From the NCBI RefSeq assembly GCF_002917925.1, contig NZ_PPFE01000005.1, forward strand, positions 186,001 to 250,000: a stretch of DNA of 64,000 bases, given 5' to 3'. This document shows positions 9,043-17,980 of this stretch, in pieces (the stretch's first letter is position 1; each line of letters opens with the position of its first letter). The notes below the pieces were generated by a model. It saw only the letters and a list, made by a program, of their open reading frames with translations. It did no database searches and was not told where the DNA came from. Source of the stretch: Roseovarius confluentis (lineage in GTDB: Bacteria > Pseudomonadota > Alphaproteobacteria > Rhodobacterales > Rhodobacteraceae). The position numbers were made by a program, and so were the translations under genes.

Positions 9043-9472
9043 GAGTGTCTCCCCATCGTTTTTGTCCGCGGTTTCCCCGCGCTTTGCTTGGAATAAAGCT
9101 AGTTTCCGCCGCTGATGCAAGCAGACTCATAAACTCATCCGGCTCGATATACGCTTGAAGGCAAATCGCCTGCATCTGCCCAGTAAAAAGTCACTTTTCC
9201 CGTGTTTCACGCTGTATCGCGTCGAACGACGCTCAAAAATTCATCGAAATCCGCGGCTTGTCGCGGTCTGGAACGCCCGGTTTGGCAGGGGTTCGACGCG
9301 TCATTCGGCCGATACAAAGGGCCAGAGCCGCACCCGCGCGCAAGATTACTTCGTCGGTCGGTCACAACGTTCTGAAGCGAATTTTTTGCGTGCAATCCCC
9401 TGAATTGGGATGCAGGCTCGACACGCTGCGGATGTTCCATCCCGCCCGACGATGATGAGGAGCACCATCACA
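9043..9472. other. divergent intergenic region
   Basis: These 430 nt separate the leftward transporter operon from the rightward M24 gene and must contain both promoters. I see no convincing inverted repeat, attachment site or small gene. A ribosome site (GATGAGGAG, about 9454-9462) serves the M24 gene. Confidence 0.5.
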
Positions 9473-10654
9473 ATGAAAGACCTGCCCTTTACCCCTGTCG
9501 AGTACGACCGCCGCTTGAAACGGGCCCGTGCCGCGATGGAAGAGCGCGGCCTCGACGCCGTTTTCATCACCGATCCGTCCAACCAGAACTGGCTGACCGG
9601 CTATGACGGATGGTCCTTCTACGTGCACCAGGGGGCGATCCTGACGATGGACGGCCCGCCGCTTTGGTGGGGCCGGCACATGGACATGCTGGGGGGGCGC
9701 AGGACCTGTTGGATGGAGCACGATTTCATCCTTGGATATGGCGACCATTTCGTGCAGTCGACCGAACGCCATCCGATGCAGGATCTGGCGGAAGTGCTCA
9801 AGCGGTACGGGCTGGAAACCGCGACGATCGGCGTGGAAATGGAGAACTATTACTACTCCGCCAAGGCCCATGCCGTGCTGTGCGAGGAAATGCCGAAAGC
9901 CAAGATCGTCGACGCCACGACGCTTGTGAACTGGCAGCGGATCGTCAAATCCGAAGAGGAGCTGGTGTTGATCCGCAAGGCCGCCCGCATCTCGGAAAAG
10001 GTGATGCGCACCGCCATCGACATGGCGGAGCCCGGGCTGCGCAAGAACGACCTTGTGGCCAACATCCTGAAGGCCGGGATCGAGGGCGTGGATGACGACT
10101 GGGGCGACTATCCGGCGATCATGCCGCTGACCCCTTCGGGCCTCGATGCCACCGCCGCGCACCTGACTTGGAACGGCAACCCGATGCAGGCCGGCGAGGC
10201 GACTTTCTTCGAACTTTCAGGGTGTTACCGCCGCTATCATGCGCCGCTGTGCCGGACGGTTTTCCTTGGCGGCGAGCCGCCGCAGGACATACGCGACGCC
10301 GAGAGAGCGCAGCTGGAAGGCATCGAGGCGGGGCTGGAAGCGGCGCGACCCGGCAACCGCACCTGCGATATCGCGCAGGCCCTTCTGGATGTTCTGGCCA
10401 AGTACGAAATCAAGCGCGAAGGGCGCATGGGCTACCCTGTCGGCGTCAGCTATCCACCCGACTGGGGCGAGCGGACGGCGTCGATCAGGTTGGAGGATGA
10501 CACGGTGCTGGAACCCGGCATGGTGTTCCACTTCATGCCGGCCCTCTGGATGGATACCTGGGGTCTGGAGACGACCGAGACGATCCTGATCAACGAGGAC
10601 GGACCGGCGGAATGCCTGTGCAACATGCCCCGGCAGATGTTCGTCAAGGACTGA
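9473..10654 (+). CDS. M24-family metallopeptidase-like enzyme, probably ectoine hydrolase (DoeA-type)
   Basis: This 393-residue creatinase/Xaa-Pro-dipeptidase-fold protein closely resembles DoeA/EutD. Shared stretches are DPSNQNWLTGYDGWSFYVHQ, HFVQSTERHPM, IGVEMENYYYSAKA, DATTLVNWQRIVKS and AAHLTWNGNPM. DoeA opens the ectoine ring to give N-acetyl-diaminobutyrate. The start at 9473 has GAGGAG upstream. Usual partners (doeB deacetylase, doeC, doeX, ehu/uehABC transporter) are not adjacent, so the substrate may be ectoine or a related cyclic or dipeptide-like compound. The Pot-type transporter is divergent from it and could supply the substrate; that link is inference. The protein is soluble and lacks a signal peptide. 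Confidence 0.78.
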   Translation: MKDLPFTPVEYDRRLKRARAAMEERGLDAVFITDPSNQNWLTGYDGWSFYVHQGAILTMDGPPLWWGRHMDMLGGRRTCWMEHDFILGYGDHFVQSTERHPMQDLAEVLKRYGLETATIGVEMENYYYSAKAHAVLCEEMPKAKIVDATTLVNWQRIVKSEEELVLIRKAARISEKVMRTAIDMAEPGLRKNDLVANILKAGIEGVDDDWGDYPAIMPLTPSGLDATAAHLTWNGNPMQAGEATFFELSGCYRRYHAPLCRTVFLGGEPPQDIRDAERAQLEGIEAGLEAARPGNRTCDIAQALLDVLAKYEIKREGRMGYPVGVSYPPDWGERTASIRLEDDTVLEPGMVFHFMPALWMDTWGLETTETILINEDGPAECLCNMPRQMFVKD

Positions 10655-10810
10655 CGCGAATCAGCCGGCGGGAACCACGGTAAACGCTGGCTGAGACGCC
10701 GAAATGGCACGTCGGTATCGCGTCGGTATCCGGGTGGTATGGCGACGGTGCCATGTTCGGCATCCTGGAGGGTTTGCAGAGCGTACGGCGCATCGAGCCG
10801 GCGTTTACGT

Positions 10811-11998
10811 TTACTGCCGTACCGTGATCCAATCGCGGCCCAGAAGCGGACCGATATCGGCCCGATCCGCATCCTTGAGCTCCAACGTCCTGAGCTTGGG
10901 CAGGTCAGCAATCGGGGTCAGGTCGCGCACCGGCGTCGCGCTTAGATCGAGGCGGGAGAGCTCGGGCAAGCCTGACAAGGGCACAAGGTCGCTCACCTGC
11001 GTTTCGCTGAGATAGAGCCTGTTCAGGGACTTCATGCCCGAAAGGGACGAGAGATCCGACACCGCCGTTCGATCCATGTCGAGGGTCGTAAGTTGGGTCA
11101 TCCCGGCGAGCGGCTTGATATCGGTGACGGCAGCGCCGCCGAGGTAAAGCGAGCGCAGCTCGGTCAGATCCGACAGCGGCGACAGGTCGGACACCGGCAT
11201 GTCCCGAAGCGACAGGGTGTTCAACCGCGTCAAGCCTGCCAGCGGCGACAGGTCAGCCACCTCCGTCTGTTCCATCACCAGTTTGACCAATGTCGACACG
11301 TCGGCGAGGGGCGACAGGTCGGTCACGGCGGTCTGGGAAATGTCCAGTTCCTGCAGCGCGGGATGCCCGGCAAGCGGGGACAGGTCCGAGATGTCGGTCG
11401 CGAAGATCTGCAAAACGCGAAGGTTGGGCATATCCGCGACGAAGGAAATATCGGAGATGTTGCTGGACCCGATGTTCAGCACGGTCAGATCGTTCAATTT
11501 CGACAAGGTGCTGAAATCGTTCACCTTCGCCCCGAAAAGGCTCAGGCGGGTCAGGTTCGGCAGGCCGGTCAGCAGGCTCAGATCATCAGCCTCGGCCCCC
11601 GTGCTCATGATCGTGCGGATCGAGGTATTGCCCTGAAACTCCGACAGCCAGCCGAATTGCGGGCCGCGCATCGAAACGATGCTCTCGGATTGGGACGTCA
11701 CGCATTGCGATCCGAAACGGATACCCGGCAAGCCGTCCGCGTCACAAGGGATCGGGGGACCGTTCTGTTCGGCGACGGTGGTGCGGGCTTTTTCGAGGAT
11801 GAATTCCGAGGTTCGTGGCGCCCGCGCTTTGACGACCGGGTCCTTCGCCATCTCCTCGATCTTGGCCAGCAGCTTTTCGTCATGGCTGGGTTCAGCCGTG
11901 GCCTTGGGGCCGATGGCCTGAGACCACGTCACGAGCCCCGCGCCCACGATAAGAATGACACCGAGGATCAGCCCGATAAATGCAATGTATTTAGACAC
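10811..11998 (-). CDS. membrane-anchored leucine-rich-repeat protein
   Basis: The 395-residue protein starts with an uncleaved-looking hydrophobic helix (residues about 5-28) followed by a charged, helix-prone linker. From about residue 130 to the end it consists of roughly twelve 22-residue leucine-rich repeats, with the recurring pattern V-x-DLSPL-x-x-L-x-x-L-x-x-L of internalin/SDS22-like repeats. A Cys pair (PCDADG...SQCVTS) precedes the repeats. The topology suggests the repeat arc sits in the periplasm, as a binding surface for an unknown partner. It is monocistronic, transcribed leftward and convergent with the M24 gene. I do not recognise a specific family and no function is assigned. 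Confidence 0.8.
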   Translation of the reverse strand: MSKYIAFIGLILGVILIVGAGLVTWSQAIGPKATAEPSHDEKLLAKIEEMAKDPVVKARAPRTSEFILEKARTTVAEQNGPPIPCDADGLPGIRFGSQCVTSQSESIVSMRGPQFGWLSEFQGNTSIRTIMSTGAEADDLSLLTGLPNLTRLSLFGAKVNDFSTLSKLNDLTVLNIGSSNISDISFVADMPNLRVLQIFATDISDLSPLAGHPALQELDISQTAVTDLSPLADVSTLVKLVMEQTEVADLSPLAGLTRLNTLSLRDMPVSDLSPLSDLTELRSLYLGGAAVTDIKPLAGMTQLTTLDMDRTAVSDLSSLSGMKSLNRLYLSETQVSDLVPLSGLPELSRLDLSATPVRDLTPIADLPKLRTLELKDADRADIGPLLGRDWITVRQ

Positions 11999-12103
11999 TG
12001 TTCTGCCCCTGAAATGAAACTGCCACGCAATTGCTTTGCGCGGCAGTCTCTTTCTTCATTGGGACGAAAGATGGGCGTCCTTGGTCAATTTCAATGGCGC
12101 GGC

Positions 12104-13501
12104 CTAGCTGGCCGCTTTCATCAGGCCTTCGTCTTTCAATTGCTTGTGCGCGAGGTCGAGGGCGATGTTTGCCCGTTCGACCAGCGTGTCGATCTCGGAC
12201 TTGGTGATGACCAGCGGCGGCGAGATCACCATGCGGTCGCCGACGTGACGCATGATCAGGCCGTTGGAAAAGCAATGCTCGCGACAGATCAGGCCCGCGG
12301 TGCCGGCATCGGCGGCGAACCTGGCGCGGTTGGCCTTGTCGGGGCTGAGCGCGATGGAGCCCATCAGGCCGCAGATCGCGGCCTCGCCCACCAGCGGGTG
12401 ATCGGCTAGGGTTTCCCATTTTTCCTTCAGGTAAGGCGCGGTCTCGGACCCGACGCGGGTGACGATGCCTTCCTCGTCGAGGATGCGCAGGTTTTCCAGC
12501 GCCACCGCGCAGGTCACCGGGTGGCCGGAATAGGTGTAGCCGTGGGCGAACTCGCAGCCGTTCAGCACCTCGGCCACCTCGTCGCTGACCAGTGAGCCGC
12601 CGACAGGGGCATAGCCCGAGCTGACACCCTTGGCGATGGTCATGACGTCGGGCTTGATGTCGAAGGTTTCCGAGCCGAACCAGTTGCCGGTGCGCCCGAA
12701 GCCGCAGATCACCTCGTCGGCGATCAACAGGATGTTGTACTTGCGGCAGATGCGCTGGATTTCGGGCCAGTAGGTTTCGGGCGGAACGATCACGCCGCCC
12801 GCGCCCTGCACCGGCTCGCCGATGAAGGCGGCGACCTTGTCTTCGCCCAGTTCGAGGATCTTGTCCTCGAGCTGGCGGGCGCGCTCAAGCCCGAATTCGG
12901 CTGGATCAGTGTCTTTTCCCTCGCCGTACCAGTAGGGCTGGTCGATGTGATGGATGTCGGGGATCGGCATGCCGCCCTGGGCATGCATCGCGGCCATGCC
13001 GCCCAAGCTGGCACTGCCCATGGACGAGCCATGGTATGCGTTCTTGCGGCTGATGATGGCCTTTTTCTCGGGATGGCCCTTCTGCTCCCAATAGGTGCGG
13101 ACGAGGCGGATATTGGTGTCGTTCGCCTCGGACCCCGAGGAGGCGAAGAAGACGTGGTTCAGGTCGTGCGGCGTCAGCTGCGCCAGCTTGTCGGCCAGCG
13201 CGATGGCGGGCACGTGGGTCGTCTGGAAGAAGGTGTTGTAATAGGGCAGTTCCTTCATCTGGCGGGCGGCGGCCTCGGCCAGTTCCTCGCGGCCATAGCC
13301 GATATTGACGCACCACAGGCCCGCCATGGCGTCGAGATAATCATGCCCTTCGCTGTCGGTCAGGGTCACGCCCCTGGCGCGGGTGATGACACGCGCGCCC
13401 TTCTTGTTGAGCGCGTCGCCATGGGTGAAGGGGTGCAGGTGATGCGCGGCATCCAGCGCCTGAAGCTCGGCGGTGGGCATATGATTGGTGATGGCGGTCA
13501 T
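12104..13501 (-). CDS. spuC: class III PLP aminotransferase, probably putrescine:pyruvate type
   Basis: This omega-aminotransferase has 465 residues. The family blocks are visible: HPFTHGDAL near the N-terminus, DAMAGLWCVNIGYGREEL, the cofactor region FFASSGSEANDTNIR, the Asp in LLIADEVICGFGRTG, and the Schiff-base lysine in TIAKGVSSGYAPVGG. The start at 13501 is preferred over 13516 because of AAAGG upstream. It is transcribed leftward, with the GntR gene just behind it and potFGHI plus a PuuB-like oxidase divergent. That context points to putrescine or cadaverine deamination. Close relatives also act on taurine, beta-alanine or aromatic amines, so substrate is inferred from context. Confidence 0.82.
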   Translation of the reverse strand: MTAITNHMPTAELQALDAAHHLHPFTHGDALNKKGARVITRARGVTLTDSEGHDYLDAMAGLWCVNIGYGREELAEAAARQMKELPYYNTFFQTTHVPAIALADKLAQLTPHDLNHVFFASSGSEANDTNIRLVRTYWEQKGHPEKKAIISRKNAYHGSSMGSASLGGMAAMHAQGGMPIPDIHHIDQPYWYGEGKDTDPAEFGLERARQLEDKILELGEDKVAAFIGEPVQGAGGVIVPPETYWPEIQRICRKYNILLIADEVICGFGRTGNWFGSETFDIKPDVMTIAKGVSSGYAPVGGSLVSDEVAEVLNGCEFAHGYTYSGHPVTCAVALENLRILDEEGIVTRVGSETAPYLKEKWETLADHPLVGEAAICGLMGSIALSPDKANRARFAADAGTAGLICREHCFSNGLIMRHVGDRMVISPPLVITKSEIDTLVERANIALDLAHKQLKDEGLMKAAS

Positions 13502-13555
13502 GGCGGTACCTTTCATGATCGGGGGACCGGACAGGGCGGGCCGGTCCGTTTGCGC

Positions 13556-13578
13556 CAGAATATGATCAAATTATTCTG
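13556..13578. promoter_or_regulatory. candidate GntR operator upstream of aminotransferase
   Basis: There is a perfect 7-bp inverted repeat, CAGAATA (13556-13562) and TATTCTG (13572-13578), with a 9-nt centre TGATCAAAT. It lies between the GntR stop and the aminotransferase start, where a repressor or activator of that gene would bind. The same centre recurs upstream of potF. Confidence 0.5.
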
Positions 13579-13589
13579 AGTCAATCGAA

Positions 13590-14285
13590 TCACGTCAAAC
13601 CGGCGGACTGCTCCAGCGAAACGCGGACCTGCTCCATTCCCTGGATCACGTCCTCGCGGATGGCGCGGGCCGCGGCTTCGGCATCGCGGGCGTGCATGGC
13701 GTCCAGCATATCCTTGTGCTTGTCCGGCAGGTTCTGGGTGCCCATGCGCCCGCAGACGACCCGCAGGGACGGGCCGAACCGCAGCCACAACCCATCGGCC
13801 AGATCGGCGAGTATGGGGGCGTCCGCGATGGTGTAGATATGCGCGTGAAAGGCGTAGTTCAGCTCGAGATAGGACCGCAGGTCGCCGCCGTCGATGGCCG
13901 CATCGAGGTCACTGTCGAGCGCGGTCAGGTGGTCGAGGTCTTCCAGTGCTGCACGCTCGGTCGCCCTTAAAGTAAGGTGCGGATCGAGCCATTGGCGGGC
14001 CAGGATCAGCTCGGAGATATTGTCGGCGGTCAGGGTCGGGACCACCACGCGGCGGTTGCCGCGAAACTCCAGCGCGCCCTCGGCGGTCAGCCGGCGGATC
14101 GCCTCGCGCACCGGGGTCATGCCGGCGCCAAGGCGGTCGGTCAGGCCCTGTATCGTCACCGCCTGCCCCGGCGCCAGGTCGCCGAACAGCACCAACGCGC
14201 GCAATTCGCGATAGATCAACTCATGCGCCGGAACGCGCGTCTCCGGCGCGCCATCGGTGCCGAATTTCTGGGCGTGTCTGGTCAT
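13590..14285 (-). CDS. GntR-family transcriptional regulator (FadR subfamily, FCD domain)
   Basis: The 231-residue protein has an N-terminal winged helix (VPAHELIYRELRALVLFGDL through VREAIRRLTAEGALE) and an all-helical C-terminal FCD ligand domain with metal-site type residues (FHAHIY, and DKHKDMLDAMHARD near the end). FCD regulators respond to small carboxylates or amino acids. The start at 14285 opens a short polar tail before the HTH; a start 11 codons upstream is possible. It sits between a putative putrescine aminotransferase (same strand, 88 nt downstream) and divergent potFGHI, so it probably controls both. Two related sequence elements lie in the right places. Confidence 0.85.
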   Translation of the reverse strand: MTRHAQKFGTDGAPETRVPAHELIYRELRALVLFGDLAPGQAVTIQGLTDRLGAGMTPVREAIRRLTAEGALEFRGNRRVVVPTLTADNISELILARQWLDPHLTLRATERAALEDLDHLTALDSDLDAAIDGGDLRSYLELNYAFHAHIYTIADAPILADLADGLWLRFGPSLRVVCGRMGTQNLPDKHKDMLDAMHARDAEAAARAIREDVIQGMEQVRVSLEQSAGLT

Positions 14286-14377
14286 TCGATCTGCTTTCCG
14301 TCGCGGCGATCCATGCAATCGCCTTGCGAGTTTAGCGGCTGCGTGAAAGCATTACCATATTGCCATGTCCGGTTTTG

Positions 14378-14388
14378 TTTGATCAAAT
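14378..14388. promoter_or_regulatory. candidate operator upstream of potF
   Basis: The palindromic core TTTGATCAAA plus T shares TGATCAAAT with the centre of the inverted repeat at 13556-13578. It lies in the divergent gap between the GntR gene and potF, about 45 nt before the potF start. It could equally be a CRP/FNR-type half site. Confidence 0.4.
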
Positions 14389-14432
14389 CCCGGGCCAAGG
14401 CGCAACAAGCGCCGAACCAAGGGAGATACCGA

Positions 14433-15527
14433 ATGACACAGAAGTTTCTGACCATGACCGCCGTGCTGGCGCTGGGCGCGACGAGCGCCATGGCGCAGGA
14501 AGTGCGCGTCTACAACTGGTCCGACTATATCGACGAGGACCTGCTGACCCAGTTCGAGGAAGAGACCGGGCTGGAGCTGGTCTATGACGTGTTCGACAGC
14601 AACGAAGTGCTGGAAACCAAGATGCTGGCCGGTGGCTCGGGCTATGACGTGGTGGTGCCCACGGGCAGCTTCCTGCTGCGCCAGATCCAGGCGGGCGCGT
14701 TCCAGAAGCTGGATTATGACCAGCTGCCCAACTCGGACAACCTGTGGGACGTGATCAAGGACCGCCTGACGGGCTATGATTCCGACATTCCGATCAGCGA
14801 ATACGCGATCAACTACATGTGGGGCACGACGGGCATCGGCGTGAACACCGGCAAGGTGCAGGAAGTCCTGGGCGAGGATGCCCCGATCGACAGCCTGTCG
14901 CTGATCTTCGAGCCCGAGAACATGGAAAAGCTGGCCGAATGCGGCGTGCATTTCCTTGATGCGCCGGACGAGGTGATCCCGGCGGCGTTGACCTATCTTG
15001 GTCTCGACCCGAACAGCCATGACGAGGACGAGCTTGAACAGGCCGGCGAACTGCTGATGTCCGTGCGGCCGCATGTGCAGAAATTCCACAGCAGCGAGTA
15101 CATCAACGGGCTGGCCAATGGCGATATCTGCGTGGCGATCGGCTGGTCCGGCGACGTGCTGCAGGCGCGGGACCGTGCCGCCGAGGCGGATAACGGTGTC
15201 GAGATCGCCTATAACGCGCCGAGCGAAGGCGCGGTGATGTGGTTCGACATGATGGCGATCCCCGCCGACGCGCCGAACCCGGAGGGTGCGCACAAGTTCC
15301 TGAACTTCATCATGGATGCCGAGAACATGGCGGCGGCCTCGAACTATGTCTACTACGCCAATGGCAACAAGGCGTCGCAGGAGTATCTGGAGGAAGACGT
15401 GATCAACGATCCGGCAATCTATCCGTCGGAAGCCGCTCTTGAGAACACCTATATCAAGAAGCCCTATCCGGCGAAGGTGCAAAGGACGGTGACCCGTCTC
15501 TGGACCAAGATCAAGTCCGGCACGTAA
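14433..15527 (+). CDS. potF: putrescine-type periplasmic binding protein
   Basis: This exported binding protein of 364 residues has a signal peptide (MTQKFLTMTAVLALGATSA, then MAQ). The mature start EVRVYNWSDYIDEDLLTQFE is highly characteristic of PotF/SpuD. Later motifs (YMWGTTGIGVN, AIGWSGDVLQAR, MMAIPADAPNPEGAHKF) also fit. GGGAGA at 14421-14426 sets the ATG at 14433; the open frame continues upstream to about 13977 but only as antisense shadow of the GntR gene. It is the first gene of potFGHI and is followed by a strong hairpin. It captures putrescine or a related polyamine in the periplasm. Confidence 0.92.
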   Translation: MTQKFLTMTAVLALGATSAMAQEVRVYNWSDYIDEDLLTQFEEETGLELVYDVFDSNEVLETKMLAGGSGYDVVVPTGSFLLRQIQAGAFQKLDYDQLPNSDNLWDVIKDRLTGYDSDIPISEYAINYMWGTTGIGVNTGKVQEVLGEDAPIDSLSLIFEPENMEKLAECGVHFLDAPDEVIPAALTYLGLDPNSHDEDELEQAGELLMSVRPHVQKFHSSEYINGLANGDICVAIGWSGDVLQARDRAAEADNGVEIAYNAPSEGAVMWFDMMAIPADAPNPEGAHKFLNFIMDAENMAAASNYVYYANGNKASQEYLEEDVINDPAIYPSEAALENTYIKKPYPAKVQRTVTRLWTKIKSGT

Positions 15528-15543
15528 GACACCAGACGTCAGG

Positions 15544-15568
15544 ACCCGCGCAGCACGGTTGCGCGGGT
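15544..15568. promoter_or_regulatory. intercistronic hairpin after potF
   Basis: Inverted repeat ACCCGCGCA (15544-15552) / TGCGCGGGT (15560-15568) with a 7-nt loop lies 16 nt after the potF stop and before potG. It is placed as in other transporter operons where the binding protein is made in excess over the membrane components. Confidence 0.6.
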
Positions 15569-15590
15569 TCATTCCTTCAAGGGGACAGCA

Positions 15591-17087
15591 ATGCCGGAAT
15601 GCAGGTTCGCGCCGTGGAACGATCCGAATGAAAAGCCGCTGATCCAGTTCAAGAACGTGACCAAGCGGTTCGGCACGTTCACCGCCATCGACGACCAGTC
15701 GTTCGACATCTACGCGCAGGAATTCTTTGCCCTGCTGGGCCCGTCGGGCTGTGGCAAGACGACGATGATGCGGATGCTGGCGGGGTTCGAGACGCCGACC
15801 GAGGGCACGATCCTGCTGGGCGGGCGCGACATCGCGCCGATCCCGCCGAACAAGCGGGAAGTGAACATGATGTTCCAGTCCTACGCGCTGTTTCCGCACC
15901 TGTCGGTGCGCGACAACATCGCGTTTGGCCTGAAGCGCGACAAGTTGCCCGCCGACAAGATCGCGGCGCGGGTGGACGAGATGCTGAAGCTGACCCGGCT
16001 GGAGAAGTTCGCGGGCCGCAAGCCGCACCAGATTTCCGGCGGGCAACGGCAGCGCGTGGCGCTGGCGCGCAGCCTGGCAAAGGGGCCGAAGCTGCTTTTG
16101 CTCGATGAACCGCTGGGGGCGCTGGATGCCAAGCTGCGGCAGGACACGCAGTTCGAGTTGATGGATATCCAGGAAAAGACCGGCACGACGTTCGTGATCG
16201 TCACCCACGACCAGGAAGAGGCGATGACCGTGGCCAGCCGCGTCGCGGTGATGGATGACGGTCGGATCGTGCAGATCGCCACACCGGACGAGATTTACGA
16301 GGCGCCGATCTCGGCCTATGTGGCGGATTTCATCGGCGACGTGACGCTGTTTTCCGGCACGGCGATGAATCGGACGCCGGGGGCGAAGCCTGCGGCTGCC
16401 GACGCGTCCGAGACCGAGGCCGAACCTGCACCGCAAGAGGCCGAAACGCCTGAAACAGAGACTGTCGAGACGCCCGAGGCGGTGGCCGAGATCGGCGTAC
16501 CGGCAGACCCGGAGGCGCCTGTCGCGTCCGATGACCCCGCGCCCGCCGAGCCGAAAGCGGCAAAGGCGACACCTGCGCAAGGGCCGCAACCCAACAAGTT
16601 GGGTCTCTGGCTGCATGACAAGGTCTGGGCCAGGGTCTTTGGGCCACGCACCGATATCGTGCGGCAACTGCCGCCGCCAAGCGACGCGGAACGCACGGCG
16701 AAGCGTGAAGAACCAGAGACTGTTCCCGCCGAAACCAACGATATCCCGGAAGGCGGTATCACCATCGACTGGGCCGAGGGGCAGCCGCCTCTGATCGCGC
16801 TCGACGCGCCGGATCTGGAGGATGGCACGCAAGTGAAGCTGGCGCTGCGCCCCGAGAAGGTCGGCATTTCCAAGACCAGGCCCGACGCGGTCAATGCGCT
16901 GAAGGGCAAGGTGATCGACATCGCTTATCTCGGCAATCTGTCGACCTATCACGTCGAGTTGGAAAACGGCACGATGATCAAGGCGCAGTTGGCCAACACC
17001 CGGCGCATCTCGCGCCGGGACATCACCTGGGAAGACGAGGTCTGGGTCAGCTGGACCGGCACGGCGGGCGTGGTGTTGACGTCATGA
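15591..17087 (+). CDS. potG: polyamine ABC transporter ATP-binding protein with low-complexity insertion
   Basis: The 498-residue ATPase has Walker A GPSGCGKT at 50-57, the signature ISGGQRQR near 148-155, Walker B LLLLDEP at 168-174 and the switch His206 in VTHDQEE. Between the nucleotide-binding domain and the C-terminal TOBE part (KLALRPEKVGISK onwards, about 416) there are some 125 extra residues (about 262-385). They are rich in Ala, Pro, Glu and Thr and contain one short predicted helix (KLGLWLHDKVWARVFG). Normal PotG is about 375 residues. The stop overlaps the potH start by 4 nt (ATGA). Confidence 0.9.
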   Translation: MPECRFAPWNDPNEKPLIQFKNVTKRFGTFTAIDDQSFDIYAQEFFALLGPSGCGKTTMMRMLAGFETPTEGTILLGGRDIAPIPPNKREVNMMFQSYALFPHLSVRDNIAFGLKRDKLPADKIAARVDEMLKLTRLEKFAGRKPHQISGGQRQRVALARSLAKGPKLLLLDEPLGALDAKLRQDTQFELMDIQEKTGTTFVIVTHDQEEAMTVASRVAVMDDGRIVQIATPDEIYEAPISAYVADFIGDVTLFSGTAMNRTPGAKPAAADASETEAEPAPQEAETPETETVETPEAVAEIGVPADPEAPVASDDPAPAEPKAAKATPAQGPQPNKLGLWLHDKVWARVFGPRTDIVRQLPPPSDAERTAKREEPETVPAETNDIPEGGITIDWAEGQPPLIALDAPDLEDGTQVKLALRPEKVGISKTRPDAVNALKGKVIDIAYLGNLSTYHVELENGTMIKAQLANTRRISRRDITWEDEVWVSWTGTAGVVLTS

Positions 17088-17974
17088 GGCGCGTGGCCCT
17101 CATCATCGTGCCTTACCTGTGGCTTCTGGCGCTGTTCCTGGTGCCGTTTGCCATCGTGCTGAAGATCAGCCTTTCGGATATCGAGCTGTCGATCCCGCCC
17201 TACACGCCGCAGCTGGACCTGTCCGAAGGGTGGGAGGGCGTGAAGGCGTTCTTCGCCGCGCTCGATTTCGAGAATTTCGTGTTCCTGACAGAGGACGACC
17301 TATACTGGAAATCCTACCTGTCCTCGCTGCAGATCGCGGTGATTTCGACCATCCTGACGCTGCTGGTGGGCTACCCGATCGCCTATGCCATGGCGCGCGC
17401 GCCGAACCACTGGCGGCCGACGCTGCTGATGCTGGTGATCCTGCCGTTCTGGACCAGCTTTCTGATCCGGGTCTATTCGTGGATGGGGATCCTGTCGACC
17501 GAAGGGTATCTGAACCAGCTTCTGCTGGGTTTGGGTCTGATTTCGGAACCTCTGATGATTCTGAACACCAATGTCGCGGTCTATATCGGGATCATCTATA
17601 CCTATCTGCCGTTCATGATCCTGCCGATCTATTCGACGCTGGAGCGAATGGATGACAGCCTGCTGGAAGCGGCCGAAGACCTTGGGTGTTCGCGGCTGAC
17701 GGCCTTCTGGCTGGTGACGCTGCCACTGTCGAAGAACGGGATCATCGCGGGGTGCTTCCTTGTCTTCATCCCGGTGATGGGCGAATTCGTGATCCCATCG
17801 CTGCTGGGCGGGTCGCAGACTCTGATGATCGGCAAGGTGCTGTTCGAGGAATTCTTCAACAACCGCGACTGGCCGGTGGCGAGCGCGGTGGCGGTCATCC
17901 TGCTGTTGATCCTGATCATTCCCATCGTGCTGTTCCAGCGCAACGAGCAGAAGCAGCGGGAGGCGGAAGGATGA
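17084..17974 (+). CDS. potH: polyamine ABC transporter permease
   Basis: This inner-membrane permease has 296 residues and about six helices. The ATPase-contact loop LLEAAEDLGCSRLTAFWLVTLP lies at about 190-211, and VMGEFVIPSLLGGSQTLMIGK follows, both typical of PotH. The ATG overlaps the potG stop, so translation is coupled. Together with PotI it forms the channel for substrate delivered by PotF. Two perfect hairpins separate it from potI, which is unusual for paired permeases. Confidence 0.92.
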   Translation: MRRVALIIVPYLWLLALFLVPFAIVLKISLSDIELSIPPYTPQLDLSEGWEGVKAFFAALDFENFVFLTEDDLYWKSYLSSLQIAVISTILTLLVGYPIAYAMARAPNHWRPTLLMLVILPFWTSFLIRVYSWMGILSTEGYLNQLLLGLGLISEPLMILNTNVAVYIGIIYTYLPFMILPIYSTLERMDDSLLEAAEDLGCSRLTAFWLVTLPLSKNGIIAGCFLVFIPVMGEFVIPSLLGGSQTLMIGKVLFEEFFNNRDWPVASAVAVILLLILIIPIVLFQRNEQKQREAEG

Positions 17975-17980
17975 GGGGCC

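Noticed and set aside
14352-16952. Very long minus-strand open frame (866 codons) opposite potF and potG
   Set aside because: It is the antisense shadow of two clear genes, is Arg/His/Leu-rich and shows no family feature.
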